NCBI GenBank assembly: GCA_035236585.1
Contig: CP141139.1
Coordinates: forward strand, 40,681,217-40,745,216
Direction: 5' to 3'
DNA: 64,000 bases
Origin: Warburgia ugandensis
Taxonomy: Eukaryota > Streptophyta > Magnoliopsida > Canellales > Canellaceae
Part shown: positions 10,940 to 23,569 of the stretch, in pieces
Layout: every line of letters begins with the position of its first letter
Position numbering within the stretch: the first letter of the stretch is position 1
Program-made: the position numbers and the translations under genes
The notes under the pieces: generated by a model
What the model was told of the DNA's origin: nothing
Databases searched by the model: none
What the model saw: only the letters and a program-made list of their open reading frames with translations

Positions 10940-11424
10940 TTGAACATAAAGAGAGAAATTTGTTTGATCCTTTTATTTGAGAGCTTTATTTCTTGGTACA
11001 TACCCATGAGGAATTGAGGTCAAAACATCATTCCAATGGAGTATAAACATATCTATTTAGAAGCCCTTACTTATGTAGCCTGTACACACATGCACTCCAA
11101 GATTAAACTAGAATAAAATGGCTTTGGTATGTGGGCAATTTGCATAAATTTTCATTCATATTTATTAAGTTGTTAAAGCAAGTAGAGTGCTAAAGGATGA
11201 GAATTCTCTGAGATAAATTAAGGACTTAGCCTTATGGAATTTTGTGGGTATATTCTCTATAAATCCTCATGAGGCATAACTCATCCACTAGGGGTAACCT
11301 AGGGATTTAAGGGCTTGTTACACATGCTAAATGCAACTGTGAGTACCTACAAAAATGATAATCATTTTTGTTTTCATGATTTTTTGCATGTTTTGCTCAG
11401 GACTAGCAAAATGCTGGTTGGGGG
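10940..11424 (+). mobile_element. Athila-like 3' internal end with polypurine tract
   Basis: Continuation of the spacer interrupted by copy B. It ends in a stretch typical of Athila elements just before the 3' LTR: a T-rich run, ttgctcaggactagcaaaat from about 11391, then ggttgggg at 11416-11424, the likely polypurine tract priming plus-strand DNA. The LTR starts directly after it. No coding potential. Confidence 0.6.
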
Positions 11425-14054
11425 TGTCATAAGTGTTCAATTTGTATAAAAAGTATCCAATTAGTAGTCCATATGTTATAAAATATAGTATTATTTCTAG
11501 TGCTTTTCTTAAAATTTTAACACATGCATTTTTGACATAATAATTTAAAAGTTGGATACTTTGCATATTCAGGAGCTAATATAGAGTAAGTATGTGAATG
11601 ATCATAATTTTATATGATTTAATTAGGGTTTTAAATTTTTATAGGCATTAAGAAGGTAATCCAAATCTTGAGCTTGATTGAGATAACAATTGAAGCCATT
11701 CATGAGGTTTCCCAATCTAACTGGGAAACATAAGCAAGCCAAAGCCTAAATGCCACCAATCCAATGTGGGATGAAGGTTTTAGTTTCTCCTAGGGCAAAA
11801 AAAAAAACATTTAGAGAAGCAAAAGTGACTAGAAATGGACTTAAGCCCAAGCATGCATTTCCATTACCTTTGCATAGGAGCCATTCAAGCCATCTTAGTT
11901 ATTAAAGTCACGAAAAAGGGTAGCAAGCCATATGAGCTACTCAAGCCTTGAAGCCAAGAATTAAACCCACTTAAGCCATCATGGAATGAGCCTTGAAAGT
12001 GAGACATCAAGCCAAGGATGAATTCTACATGATTGGAGCATCAAAATAAGCAACTATCCCATGTTAAAAGTCTGATTTTAAAATCCTTTTAGAGAGAGAA
12101 ATGTAAAAGGTAGGATAATCATGCATTAAATGATCCATCAAGCGAGAAAACCCACTTTTTAAATCTATTTCCTAACCCTAATCTACCCTTCACCCTAGGG
12201 TGCCACCGTTTTTTACTTGAGGGATCCACCTTCTTAGAAGGTGATGCCTCCTCCTACTTAATTGGAAATTTCAATTGGTTTCCTAATTAGGAAGCCCCTA
12301 GATCTATCTCCATTCAAAGCATATCAAACTCTAGGTTTTACCTAACTTTTTCATCTTTATTTTATTTCCTATTCCCTCACTCTTCCCACCATTCAAAACC
12401 ACCTTAACAGGGGGGTTGGAGGCCACACTTCCTCCTCGAGAAAATGAACCCCCCGTCCCTTCTAATTTAGGAAACTAGCCAGCTCATCTCTCTTACATCA
12501 TCTTGATTGTATCACTCTTCACCAATCTTTTCTCCCTCATTCTCCACTTCAGCCCTAGATATATATCTCCTTCCCTTTCCTGGGTCAAATCTTCACCAAA
12601 TTGGAAGCACAAAACATTATAAATGCCCCATAGATTTCCATTTTTTTTTTTTCAAGTCAGGGTTAGCTAAGACAACCTTGACACATAGCTCTCCTTTGGT
12701 GATCTTTTCCATTAGACCTTGGCATTCTTTTGGTGCTTTTATTCCTTTACATTTATTTTTTTTCTCTTTGTTTTTTTCTCTCCAATTCCAAGTTAGTATT
12801 TTACCTCATAGCTTTAATTTCATAGTTGTTTTGAGTTGTTATTGCTCTCTTGTTCTCCAAGCATTTTTCTAGCTTCAATTCCTTTTGTTATTGTTTCAAT
12901 CTCATAAGTTTTTTTTGCTCATTGCCTCAATATTCAAGCTAGTTCTTCTATGGTAGTGACAACCAAGGTAAGAAATAACTTGCAACCTTGATTTTTCCCT
13001 TAGGAAATTCATGTTTTCTTTCTTAATTCTACCATAGTTTTATTTGTAATTTTCTTGCTTTAGGTCATCATCCCATCCATCTTTTCTCTTGAATTATTTT
13101 CTGGGTTTTCTTTTCATGTCATCATACTTTAGACTAGAATTATTAGATTGTGTTTTTGTTGTCATTTAGATTATGTTTTAGGGGTTAGTTTTTTGCACAA
13201 TTCCAGCTTTTCAACATGTTTTATGCACAAAATGTTAATGTATTTCAGCATTGACTTAGTGAATTTCTTTGAGGATTCTATATTGGAATCTTTCTATCAT
13301 CAAATTTATTTAGATCTGGGTTGTTATGGTGCATAAAAGTTATTGTTTCAGTTGCTTTGTATGCTTTATTTAAGTTGATGTTCTTAAGTACTTGAAATTA
13401 GAAAAATTTTCTCCTTAATCTTTATGCTTTGTTTTTAGCCATCTAAACATCTTAATTCTTTAATCCTCAGAAATCCATTTATATTTATATGTTATTTATT
13501 GATTAATTTTCATTTAAAGCATCAAATTTGGCTATCTTTCAACCTACGAACCATGTGCAAAATCCATGGATCATGTACTAGGTTACTTGTTTCTTTGATC
13601 TTTGGTTGATTTAGTTGCTTAATATAGTTTTAATAGTTAGTGATTAGTTGTATGTATCCTAGTTTAGGTTTATAAAGTTTCCTTTTAGAATTTTAGAAAG
13701 TTTCTTTTTTAGAAAATTCTTAGATTAGGAAAGTTTCCTTTTTAAGTAGCTTCCTTAAGTTAGTTGCTTAGCTTAATTCATGCTTGTTCTGAATTAGTTT
13801 CTTTTGTTAATTATGTGTTAGTTAGGTTGGTTTCTAATTCAATTATTTTCTTTAATTGTAATTTCTAATTTCTTGCATTTACTTTCTTAGTTTAAATTCA
13901 AATCAATTCAATCTCTCTCTTTGGTTGAAGTTAAGCACTTTAAATAAAATCCATCCAACATACAAATTTGTGAGATTCCTCATGGGTTTGATCTCTCTCA
14001 TGTTCTATACTATTTTGATTTGTGCACTTGTGAGTAATTTAAAAACATACACCA
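11425..14054 (+). mobile_element. Athila-type 3' LTR
   Basis: Starts TGTCATAAGTG right after the polypurine tract and ends ...catacacca, giving TG...CA ends and about 2.63 kb. A TATA-like box (tataaatg) lies near 12619 after an AT- and CT-rich U3. The 3' half has direct homologues ending at 15983 and, reversed, starting at 42401, so the right boundary is supported by three copies. The short frames at 12507-12872 and 13148-13336 are chance frames. No primer-binding site follows, consistent with a 3' or solo LTR. Confidence 0.7.
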
Positions 14055-15983
14055 ATGTTTGTAAAAGATAAGACAACCATGCATAGGTGGAACAATGAAG
14101 AGAGAATTCCCACTTTCCCTTTTCCCTTTCCATCCTTTTCACCCACCTAGTTAGGGTTTCCACCTTTTTGGCTTAAGGAGGGAGCCACCTTCTTGAGAAA
14201 GTCACGCCTCCCCCTTGCTTAGTTGGAATTTTTAGGTGATTTCCTAATTAGGAAAATGGTAGATCTACTTCAAATAAAAATACTTCAAAACTCTAGATTC
14301 ATACCATATTTCCTTCCCATCTCATCATCTTTCCAACAATCAAAATACCATACAATTAGAAGGGAAAAAGCTCCATGCCACCTTCCTAAGAAGGTGACAC
14401 CTCTCCCCTTTTTAGTTACATGGTAGCTAGCCCTAATGTTATCTATTACCTCACTTGCTTACCTTACTCTCCACCTAACTTTCTCTAATTGAAACCCTAG
14501 ATCTAGAACTACTTTCTCTTCTTAGAGTTAGATCCATCTGATTGGAAGCCCAAAAATCTATAAAGGCCCATGGATTCCCTATTTTCTTCAAGTAGATATT
14601 TGGTGACAAAACCTTGATAGAAGCATTACACTTGGTGATCTTTGGAGCCTTGGACTTTGGATTTCTTTTGGGCTGCTTTCCATTGGATTTCTAAAGTCTT
14701 TTTTCTTGTTTTTGTACTTCAATTCTATGTTAGTACTTGGTTTCATTGCTTTATTTTCATTACTTTATCTTCTTTCTTTGCTTCCTTGTTTTGATTTTGC
14801 TTTCACACTCATAATTCCTCCTGGCTTTCCCTTATTTCTTTGCTTCCAATTTCTTAGTTTTTCTTTCTTATTCAACAAAGATCTAAGTTAATTCTCCTCT
14901 AGTAGTGACAGACAAGAGAAGGAAAAGCTTGAACCATTGATTTCTCTCCTTGAATTCCACATTTTCTACCTTGAATTTGGAACTACTTTTAGGCATTTTT
15001 TGCCATAACTAGCCCCATTATTTTGACCATATTTCTCTTGAATTATCTCTTGGATTTCACTTACATATCATCTTGGTTAGTTTGAGAGCATTTGAGTGTG
15101 TTGGATGTTTAATTTGAATCAAGTTTCAAGTGTGGGAAGAGTGCATTTTTTTCATGTTCTAATCTGTGTAATGAGCACTATATTTGATGTACTTTGGCAA
15201 TCAATTAATAAAGTTCTTTAAGGACTATCTTAAATAAAAAGTGCTAGTTCAATTTCTTTCCATGCTTGGTTTGATTTGACGTTCTTAAGTGCTTGAAATA
15301 TGGAAATTTTCCATTCAACCTACATGCTTAGTTTCCAGCAGTCAATACATCTTATTTGCTTGATTGCTGAGGAACCCATTTACATGTTAGTTAGCTTTAA
15401 GTTATTGAATTTTGATTGATTTTCATCCCATGAACCATGCGCACCATCCCATGTATCAAGCACATGGGACTGGGGTGACTTCATTGATTCATGCTTTGTT
15501 TGTTGCTTAATCTTAGTTTAGTAATTGTTCATTAGTTGTTTACATGTTAATTTAGTTGTAGAAAGTTTTCTAATTTGGTTTTAGAAATTTATATTTTTGA
15601 TAGTTTCTAATTCTAGTTTAGGAAATTGTTAATTTAAACAAATCTCATTTTAAAATAAGTTTCCTTTAGTTTAAATTTTCTTGTTTCATTCATTCTAATT
15701 TTGCATTAGTCTATTTATTGAATGCATATTAGTTTCTAATTTCTTTGGAGAGCTTTAATTTTAGAATGTTTCTAATTCAATGCATATTTCCAATTTCATG
15801 TTGCTGACTTTCCTAGTTTAAATTCAAATTCAATTCAGTCTCCCTCTTTGGCTGAAGTTAAACACTTCAAATAAGATCCATCCAACATATAAGTTTGTGA
15901 GATTTCTAAATGGTATTGATCTCTATTGCATGATAATACTACTTTGATATGTGAATTTTGTGAGTAATTTTAAACCTACACCA
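14055..15983 (+). mobile_element. Second, 5'-truncated Athila-type LTR copy
   Basis: Begins directly after the first LTR and repeats, with many substitutions and indels, the order of 12060-14054: the 'cctaattaggaa' segment, the TATA-like tataaagg near 14561, the CT-rich leader, and the terminal 'gtgagtaatttt...acctacacca' end at 15983. The U3 start is missing. A tandem LTR pair of this kind suggests unequal recombination between elements or insertion next to an older LTR. Not coding. Confidence 0.65.
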
Positions 15984-18629
15984 GCAAACCCCTCAAGTGG
16001 TCTATTTTTCCTTTCAACCACTCCATTTTGTCAGGGAGTCCTAAGTTCAAAAAAAATGTGGTTAGTGGCATATTTTGCATACCATTTTTTGAAATTATAG
16101 TTTTTGAATTATCCTCTATTGTCACTTTTAATTCAAGAGATGGAGTAACCTTTTTCACTATGAAGTCATTCGCAAAGTTTAGAATAGACTTTGAAAAGTA
16201 TCATCTTTTGTCCAAAAATCTCCTCCAAGTAAATCTTGAAAAATAATCTACAACCACTAATGCATATCTTTTTTGTCATAGCTGGAAGATTTTGATGAAC
16301 CAAATAAATCCAAGTGGAACATTTGTAAGGTTCCTTTCATTGAGATTACTTTCTTTAGTCTGAAAAATATTTTTGTTGGCTTGCCCTTTTGACAAGAATC
16401 ACAAATTTTATCTTTCTCAAATGAAAGCTTCAGTAGGCCAACTACAAGAACTTTCTTTGAGAACTTATGAAAGTATTCCATGCTAGTATGACCTAACCTT
16501 ACATGCCAAAGCCAAGAATGGTTACCCTTTGAAACAAGGCATCTTTCTTTAGAAGAAAACACCTTGTTGAAATCAAATATATATATATATATATATGTTA
16601 CCTTCTCTATGAACAATATGCTTCACATTCTGATTTAACTTATTAGTATCATGCAAAAGGATGGTTCAAACTTAATGCAATACCCAATATCATACAACTG
16701 TCTAACAAAGAGAAAGTTTTGATTCAAACCTTCAATGTTCTAGATGTTTTCAATGCAACTAGGGTATTTTCCAAGTGTTCCCATACTTCTCATTAGGCCT
16801 TTTTGAGAACCACTAAATGAGACTAATCCTTCATCCTTTGGAATTAGTTTTAAATAGGCTCTTATCTCTAGTCATATGTCTTAAACTTCCACTATCTAAG
16901 TACCAAATGTTATTTAAAGCTCGAGTGTAAGATAAACTAGTAATCACAAATTATTTCTTGGCTTTAGATACTTAAATGAAGTTTGGGTCCTTTTTTTGGC
17001 CTCCTTGGAGTTAGTTGTAGGAATTATACTACCTTTAACTACTTATATATGCTTAAATCTTTGTCTTCTTCTCCCATTATAAGAAGAGTACTAGGTAGAA
17101 TGTTTTTTTGAAAATTCTCTTTTAAGAACATAAATTTGGTTTTCTAGATAATTTTTGAAAATATACATGTTGTGAAGGGATGCATTCAAAATTTCATTGT
17201 TCTTTTCAATGCTTTATTTTTCATTAAGCAAAAATAATTTTTCTTTTTTCCAAAATAATCTTTCTTCCTTTAAAACATCAGTATCAGCTTTCAAGGACTC
17301 TATTTCCATAAAAGCATCCTCTAACTCTTGAGTTAACTTGGAAAGAGCTATCTTGAGCAATCTATTCTTAGTTGCAAGTTTCTCATGCTCAAAATCAAGA
17401 TTAGAAAATTTATCTTTGAATTCATCAAAGGTTAGATTGTTTACCTTAGATTTTGAAATGCTTTGATGAATGTCTTACTCAATTGCCATGAAACATAGTT
17501 TTGGATTTTCTTCTTCCTCATCATCTTCGTCACTCGAAGAATCATTCACTTCACTACCAGTCCATGTGGTAGCAAGTGCTTTCTTCTTCTTGGGAAATAC
17601 TTTTATGTTCTACTTTAAGAATAAATTAGGTTTGATGTTTCTTAGCTTTTTGCATCAATAACAAACAACTGGATCCTTCTTGGTGGTTGGATTGACTATT
17701 GATGTAGCCTTCTTGAAAAACATTTGCCTTTGAGTAATGGTCTTTCCCTTAACCACTTTGTTAAATCTTTTAGTGAGAAGAGAAACCCCTTCATCGCTAT
17801 CTACTACTCTAATATCACCTTCAACATCGTCAATTTTAAGAGCAATAGATTTTTCACTCTTGTTCTTGGACTCTTCCTCTAATAAAAACTTTTTAGTAAT
17901 CTCATAAGTTGTTAAAGAAATAAACTCATCAAGTCTGAAGGTTAGTAAGTACTTGGCCTCTTAGATTGAGTCACCTTAGGACTTTAAGACCTTGGCAAAG
18001 ACTTAGAACTTTGCTTACAAGATCACCATTTGTGTAAGTATTTCTGAGACATTTTAATGAATTGATGATATTGAAGAATCTTATAAACATTTTCACTAAT
18101 TGATTCATTGGTCTTCATGGAAAATAATACATACTCATGATATATATATATATATATATATTTTATTGTAGTCTCTTTAACATGATTGTTACTTTCTTAA
18201 GTCACCTAAAAATATTTTTCATGTTCCCTAAGTTGATTCACATGTAGAGATTTGATTGAACTTGTGTGCGTCCAAAGCATAATAGAGCAAGTTCATTGCT
18301 TTATCATTTATGTGTGCTTTCTTAAAGTATTCATCATTCCATTCATTTTTCGATGTGTAACGAGGGACACCATCTATCATAATATATGGCCTATAAGGCC
18401 CTTCTTATATTGATATTCACATCTTATATCCTTTAGTTTCAATGAAGATTTTTATTTAAGCTTTCCAATAACTATATTTGGTGTCATTGAAGAATAGAGG
18501 CCTATGAGTGGATTGACCTTCTCTAGGATTTTATTCCTATGACTACCTGTTGCACCATTTTAACAAGGTTTTAGAAATGGATCTTGAACTATTTAAAAAA
18601 AAATGAAGAGCACCTCCTCTAATACCAAT
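15984..18629 (-). pseudogene. Ty1/copia gag-pol 5' half, broken
   Basis: On the minus strand the best-preserved part is 16257-16616: the GAG-pre-integrase zinc-finger region with LWHVRLGH and CDSCQKGK followed by LDLFGSSK, the start of the integrase core. Further along, 16158-15984 still shows a PDKMEWLKGKI stretch, which corresponds to the TPQQNGVVERK motif of copia integrases, with the glutamine pair and first glutamate altered. The element is then cut off at 15983 by the Athila LTR; RT and RNase H are missing. Gag should occupy about 18600-16650 but has many stops. The order LTR, primer site, gag, integrase is consistent with a copia element of the Sirevirus-like type, though clade is uncertain. 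No functional product. Confidence 0.7.
18613..18627 (-). other. Primer-binding-site-like sequence of copia remnant
   Basis: On the minus strand the sequence reads tggtattagaggagg, close to the initiator-Met tRNA primer site (tggtatcagagc...). It lies just inside the presumed LTR end and upstream of the gag region. Confidence 0.55.
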
Positions 18630-18751
18630 TGTTCCATGGATATAGGTTATATCCATCCATGTCACCAAAAAATGGTACCCATTAGACTAGCCACCCATTG
18701 CCTCCATCAATCCACTGACTCCTATGGATGGAGAATCCTACTTTAGTGACA
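18630..18751 (-). mobile_element. 3' end of the copia 5' LTR (fragment)
   Basis: About 120 bases between the primer-binding-site-like sequence and the start of RTE copy C. On the minus strand it would end in ...ccatggaaca. The remainder is cut off by the LINE fragment, so LTR identity is inferred from position only. Confidence 0.4.
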
Positions 18752-19985
18752 TAGACCAAGTGGTACTTGTCAAAGATGACAAGATCAAACAAAGATAGGA
18801 AAGTTACATTAAAAAAATGCTAAATAACAAATACCCTAAGAATATAGGGACTAAAATTATTGTAAACCCAAAAAAAGTTGGCATTATAGATATGACCGCG
18901 AGATTAGAATACCTAAAGGGAAAGAGGCATTGAAAAAGATGAAATTAGGAAAGGCACTGGGGCATGATGGTATACCAATAGAGGTTTGGAAGTATATGGG
19001 AGATTCTGGGGTAGTTTGGTTTACAATATTGTTTAACAAGATCATGAAATCAAAGAACATGCTGGATGAATAGAGGAAGAGCTCTATTGTACCAATTTAC
19101 AAGAATAAAACTTATGAGTCATGCCATGAAACTTTTTGCAAGAGTGAAGGAGAAGAAGCTACACCATGAGACAACTGTACTAGAGAACCAGTTTGGTTTC
19201 ATGCCTGGGAAGTCTACCATGGAAGCTATTTTCCTAATTAGACAACTGATATAGAAAATAGGGAGATGAGGAAGGACCTCAACATGGTCTTTATTGACTT
19301 AGAAAAGGCTTATGATAGGATCCCTAGAGAGTTAACATAGTGTGTGTTGGACGGAAAAGGGCTTTCACAATTGTATATAGACATAAGTAAGGATATGCAT
19401 GAGGGAACAGTAACAAATGTTAGGACCAATAGTTAAGAAATTGGTGACTTTCCTATCACTATAGGATTGATCCCATACCTTTTCACATTGGTTATGGATG
19501 AGTTAAGAAAACATCTATACAAGGAGATTCCATCATGCATGTTATTTGCAAATGATATAGTTTTGATTGATGAGACAAGGGAGCTAGAGTTATTGAAAGA
19601 CACATTAGAACCTAAAGTATTTGAAATTAGTCGAACTAAGATAGAATATATGGTATGCAATTTTAGCAAGGAGCAGTAGTGGAGCACCAGTAAAGATTGA
19701 TAACCAAGAAGTCCCCTTAAGAGAACACTTCTGATACTAGGGAATGATAATTCATGAGTGGAGAAATTGAGAGGGAGGTTATCCAGAGAATGTATAGATG
19801 TGCCTCTGGAGTTTTGTGTGATCAAAGTGTGCCATTCAAATAGAAAGAAAAATTCTATAGGATAGCTATAAGGCTGGCCATGCTCTATGGATCAAAGTGT
19901 TGGGCAGTTAAGGGACAACATGTACATAGAATGAGTCTCACCGAAATGCAAATGTTTAAATGGATGAGAGGCAAGACAAGAAAAG
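18752..19985 (+). pseudogene. RTE-clade LINE fragment, copy C
   Basis: Homologous to copy A from about 5315 to 6630: the region preceding RT, FMPGKSTMEAI, the LEKAYDRIP motif, the FANDI version of the FADD box, and the C-terminal ECWAVK region (here KCWAVKGQ). It lacks the 5' half, has an internal deletion near 19110 that removes the segment around the TNYRGI motif, and contains several stops and frameshifts. It ends abruptly at a long (ATC)n tract. 5' truncation is usual for LINE insertions. Confidence 0.8.

Positions 19986-20079
<94 letters not shown>
19986..20079 (+). repeat. (ATC)n microsatellite, about 31 units
   Basis: Uninterrupted ATC triplets joining RTE copies C (forward) and D (reverse). 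They are the (GAT)n tail of copy D read on the opposite strand, far longer than in copies A (about 8 units) and E (7 units). The poly-His and poly-Met frames across it are artefacts. Confidence 0.95.
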
Positions 20080-20590
20080 AGTCCTTATCCCAATTAGGGG
20101 TTGGCCACATGAATCTTTTTCCTCCATTCCACTCTATTAAATACCATGGCTTCATTTAGTCCCGACGTTTTTAAATCTTTTCTCACCACTTCTATCCACG
20201 TTCTTTTGGGCCTTCGCCTTGCCCTTTTAGAACTTCTACTTGTATTGCCTCACTTCTTCTAACTGGTGCCGTCGTTGGTCTCCTTTGAATATTTCCACAC
20301 CATCTAAGTCTAGTCTCCCTCATCTTGTTACCTATTGGTGCTATCCCTAAATTTCCTTGAATATTGTCATTTCTAATTCTATCCTTGTCTTACCACTCAT
20401 CCATCTCAACATCCTTATTTTTGTGACACTCATCCTATGAGTATGATGTTCCTTAATTGCCCAACACTCTGATCCATAGAGCATGGCTGGCCTTATGGCC
20501 ATCCTATAGAATTTTCCTTTTAGTTTGAGTGGCACTCGTCGATCACACAAAACTTTAGATGGGCATCTCCATTTGTTCCAACCCACTTGG
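20080..20590 (-). pseudogene. RTE-clade LINE 3' fragment, copy D
   Basis: Reverse-strand match to the last 500 bases of the RTE frame, from [19 protein letters not shown] (near 20450) to the (GAT)n tail. It is closely similar to copy E but carries indels. It stops at 20590 where LTR Z begins, so its upstream part was removed or displaced. Confidence 0.85.
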
Positions 20591-21143
20591 GCTGAAATAT
20601 TAGGGTTATTTAAAATATACTTTTTCTAAAAGTATAATCAAATCATAAGACATGTAAAATTGAAATTAAACTTAGAAAACCCTTCAAAATGACTGTAAGC
20701 ATGACAAATTTCAAATTCGGATGAGAAATCCTTAAGTTTCTTCATTTCTTGGACAAAAGGGGTAAAATAGTAATTTTACCCAAAAATCAAAATATCCCAA
20801 AAATCAAAATATGAGACATCAAAATTTAGAATGTACTGAGAAATACAAATTCAACGCCACTAAGTACACTCAAATCCGAGATCGTGGGAATAAAACCCAA
20901 AATTTTATGCATAAATGGCAAAACGGTCTTTTTAGACCATGTGGGGCCCACATTGGGCCTACAAGGGACCCAACAACCAATTTTGTCAGCAGCCCATGTA
21001 AATCATGGCTCAACAAATATCAGGTGGTCTTGGGAAAAAAAAATTAGGCAAGGGGAAGAAAAAAATAGAGCATTGAAGACTCTCATGCCATTTAATAATA
21101 AAAAAATAAAATATTATAATCATGAAAAAAGACCCAAAATGCC

Positions 21144-21151
21144 TATAAATA
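21144..21151 (+). promoter_or_regulatory. TATA box of LTR Z
   Basis: tataaata within gcctataaatataacccc, followed about 30 bases later by a C/A-rich region. Position 550 bases from the LTR start matches the U3 promoters of the other LTRs here. Confidence 0.6.
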
Positions 21152-22547
21152 TAACCCCAAAAATCCTCATAAAATCCCCACAAAATTCTCTTCACTCTCC
21201 TTGAAAAATTAGATCTAGATCTCTCCCCCAAAACCCAAAATTTTCAAGAGATAGATCTCTTTTCAACTTGTTTTTCTTTTTAGATTGGAACAAGAGACCT
21301 AAAATCAATTAGGCACTCTGTTCCAGATCTAATTTGATCAATTCCACCATCCAAAACCTCCCATATTTGCAAGAAAGGTGGATTTTAGGCCATATCTTCA
21401 CCAACAAGGTATTTTTTTTTTAAAATTGGGCATATAACCGAGGTTTTCTCTCCAATCAGGTTGGTGAAAATCCTTTTCATAGATGTTTAGTACTATTTTA
21501 TATAATTTTTATTTTATTGTAATTTATTTTGGTAATAAAAAGGTAAAAATAAAGTAAACAACAGAACCCTTAATTATGGATGATAGAGTGCTCAGATAAA
21601 AAATCTGACTGGATCAATCGATCTAGAAGGGTCCAAAACCCCTAGGGTAGAATTTTCATAAAAATCAGAGACGTTTTAGGCCCTCAATTGAAAGAGGATT
21701 GATTGGACGGTCCAGAATGGACTGTCTGATCTCCGGATCAAACGGTGCCCAAGACGCACACGTGACGTACTAACGGAATTCCGTGTATACTGTACATGGA
21801 GTGTCATCCCAAGCGAGACGATGATGCGTCCGTCAAATGCACGAGCGGACGTGCCTAGCGATAGCCCGGTTTGCGGGCGCGCGGATGATGGGCGTTCCAC
21901 TCATCCCGTCCACGTCTGTGGACGCCTCTCAAGGGCGCTTCTTCTAGTCATTTGAGCAGATGCACCCGACGACCCGCCTTGTTCATTCCGCCCGACTAAT
22001 CTGGGCCGTCCGTTCCTTGGGCCCAGATCAAATCTAGGCCCTAGGAAGGACTGCGAACTTCCAACTTCAATTTCGGAGTCATCTGAACTCCAAATTGAGA
22101 TCGAAAAGAAGCTATGGAAATCTTAAAACCTCTATTTTCTTATGAAATGATAAAATAGACATGTTATTCAGTAAAAACTTTCTGTATTAAAGAAATAAGT
22201 TTCCAATTACCTAGATTTTCAAGATTTGAGATGATCAGATCTTAAAAACATGTTTTAATAATGATATACTATTGAAATAAAGTGAGATCTATGGTTTAAT
22301 TGGATATATATGAGATATATTAAGGGATCTACCCATTATGGTAGAAAAACCCTAAAAATACAAAGGGACCCACTTGATCAATGAGATCAAGTGTGATCAG
22401 ACCCTCGAGATGGAAAGAATAAATGCTGATATGATGAAATCCAAGGAAATCATGAATGGATTATGAAAAAAATAGATCAATATGATCTTTTGACCTTAAT
22501 AGAGAACATTTCCTAAATACAACTAAAATCCTTAATCAAAGAAAAAC

Positions 22548-23569
22548 ATCTAAGATCAAATGGTTGGATCATAAGTAAAGGTTTCTAAAAATGTTAATGT
22601 AATTAGTTTCATAGCATTTTAAATATGATTATGTTATAAACTATGCTAGTGCAACATTTAGACTTAGCATGATATGTGATTTCATTGTTATCATAAGGTG
22701 CTAGATTTAATTTAAGTACCTTGCCTCATTATCATAGAATGTTAAATTAGGTAGTTTTATGCTTTGAATTTATAATTGATTTATGGTTAAATGTTATTAG
22801 TAGATTTACTTGTTCTGAGATAAAGAGCATAAAACACCAAAAATGCATTCTAATGAGAAAGTAGAATTTCATGACACAAATAAGAATGGAGTACTTTGGA
22901 CTTAATTAGTAAGGGCTATAGTTAGTAGGACAATATAAGGATTATCAAATCCTTGGCCCAAATTAGGAAAAGAATAATAAACCCCATGAATGACATTATA
23001 AATATTCATGGACTTAATTAAAATCCATTAGAAAGAGTACTTAGGGTAAACATGCTTATAGGAACCTTATGAAAGGTTGAGCTATGGTCATTCTAGTGAA
23101 TGATGAACATAGTGGTTAAGGGGGTTATCTAATAGAGCCTCGCTCTTCCCCTACCTTCTGTTGACGTTTGTGAGGTCTAAATGCCTCCTTACATGATGAT
23201 TGAAGTAACCACTTTGTGTTCACCCATTCAGCTAGTAAGCCTTAGCCAATTGGAAATAAGAGGAGCAGTCTAGATTTAGGCTTGAATAAGCTACCTTCAA
23301 CCAGCACATTAACTGGTTGAATAATAATAATAAGAGCATAAAAGGTTAGTAAATTACCTAACCCTAATAAAAACAGTAAGTAAGATAAGGATGATCAAAC
23401 AAGATCCATTAGATCTTGGATGATCAAGAACAATAAGAATAAGAACACTATATTGTACTTAGTATGCATGTTTATTAGTATACTTGTTATAGTTCATTAG
23501 ATTAGATAATCCAAACCCTTGATCAAAGATGATTCAAGGAAGAAAACCAAGATCATCCTCCATAGGGAT
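22548..23569 (+). repeat. Second copy of the near-identical 1,022-bp block
   Basis: Partner of 811-1832: same length, three substitutions, no indels. The alignment deteriorates immediately on both sides (changes at 22542 and 22547 on the left, 23570 onward on the right). Confidence 0.85.

Noticed and set aside
12507..12872. Frame of 121 codons rich in Ser, Phe and Leu
   Set aside because: Sits in the CT-rich leader of an Athila-type LTR; the homologous segment near 14500-14890 does not keep the frame.
19880..20155. Frames with poly-His or poly-Met
   Set aside because: Translation of the (ATC)n microsatellite between two LINE fragments.
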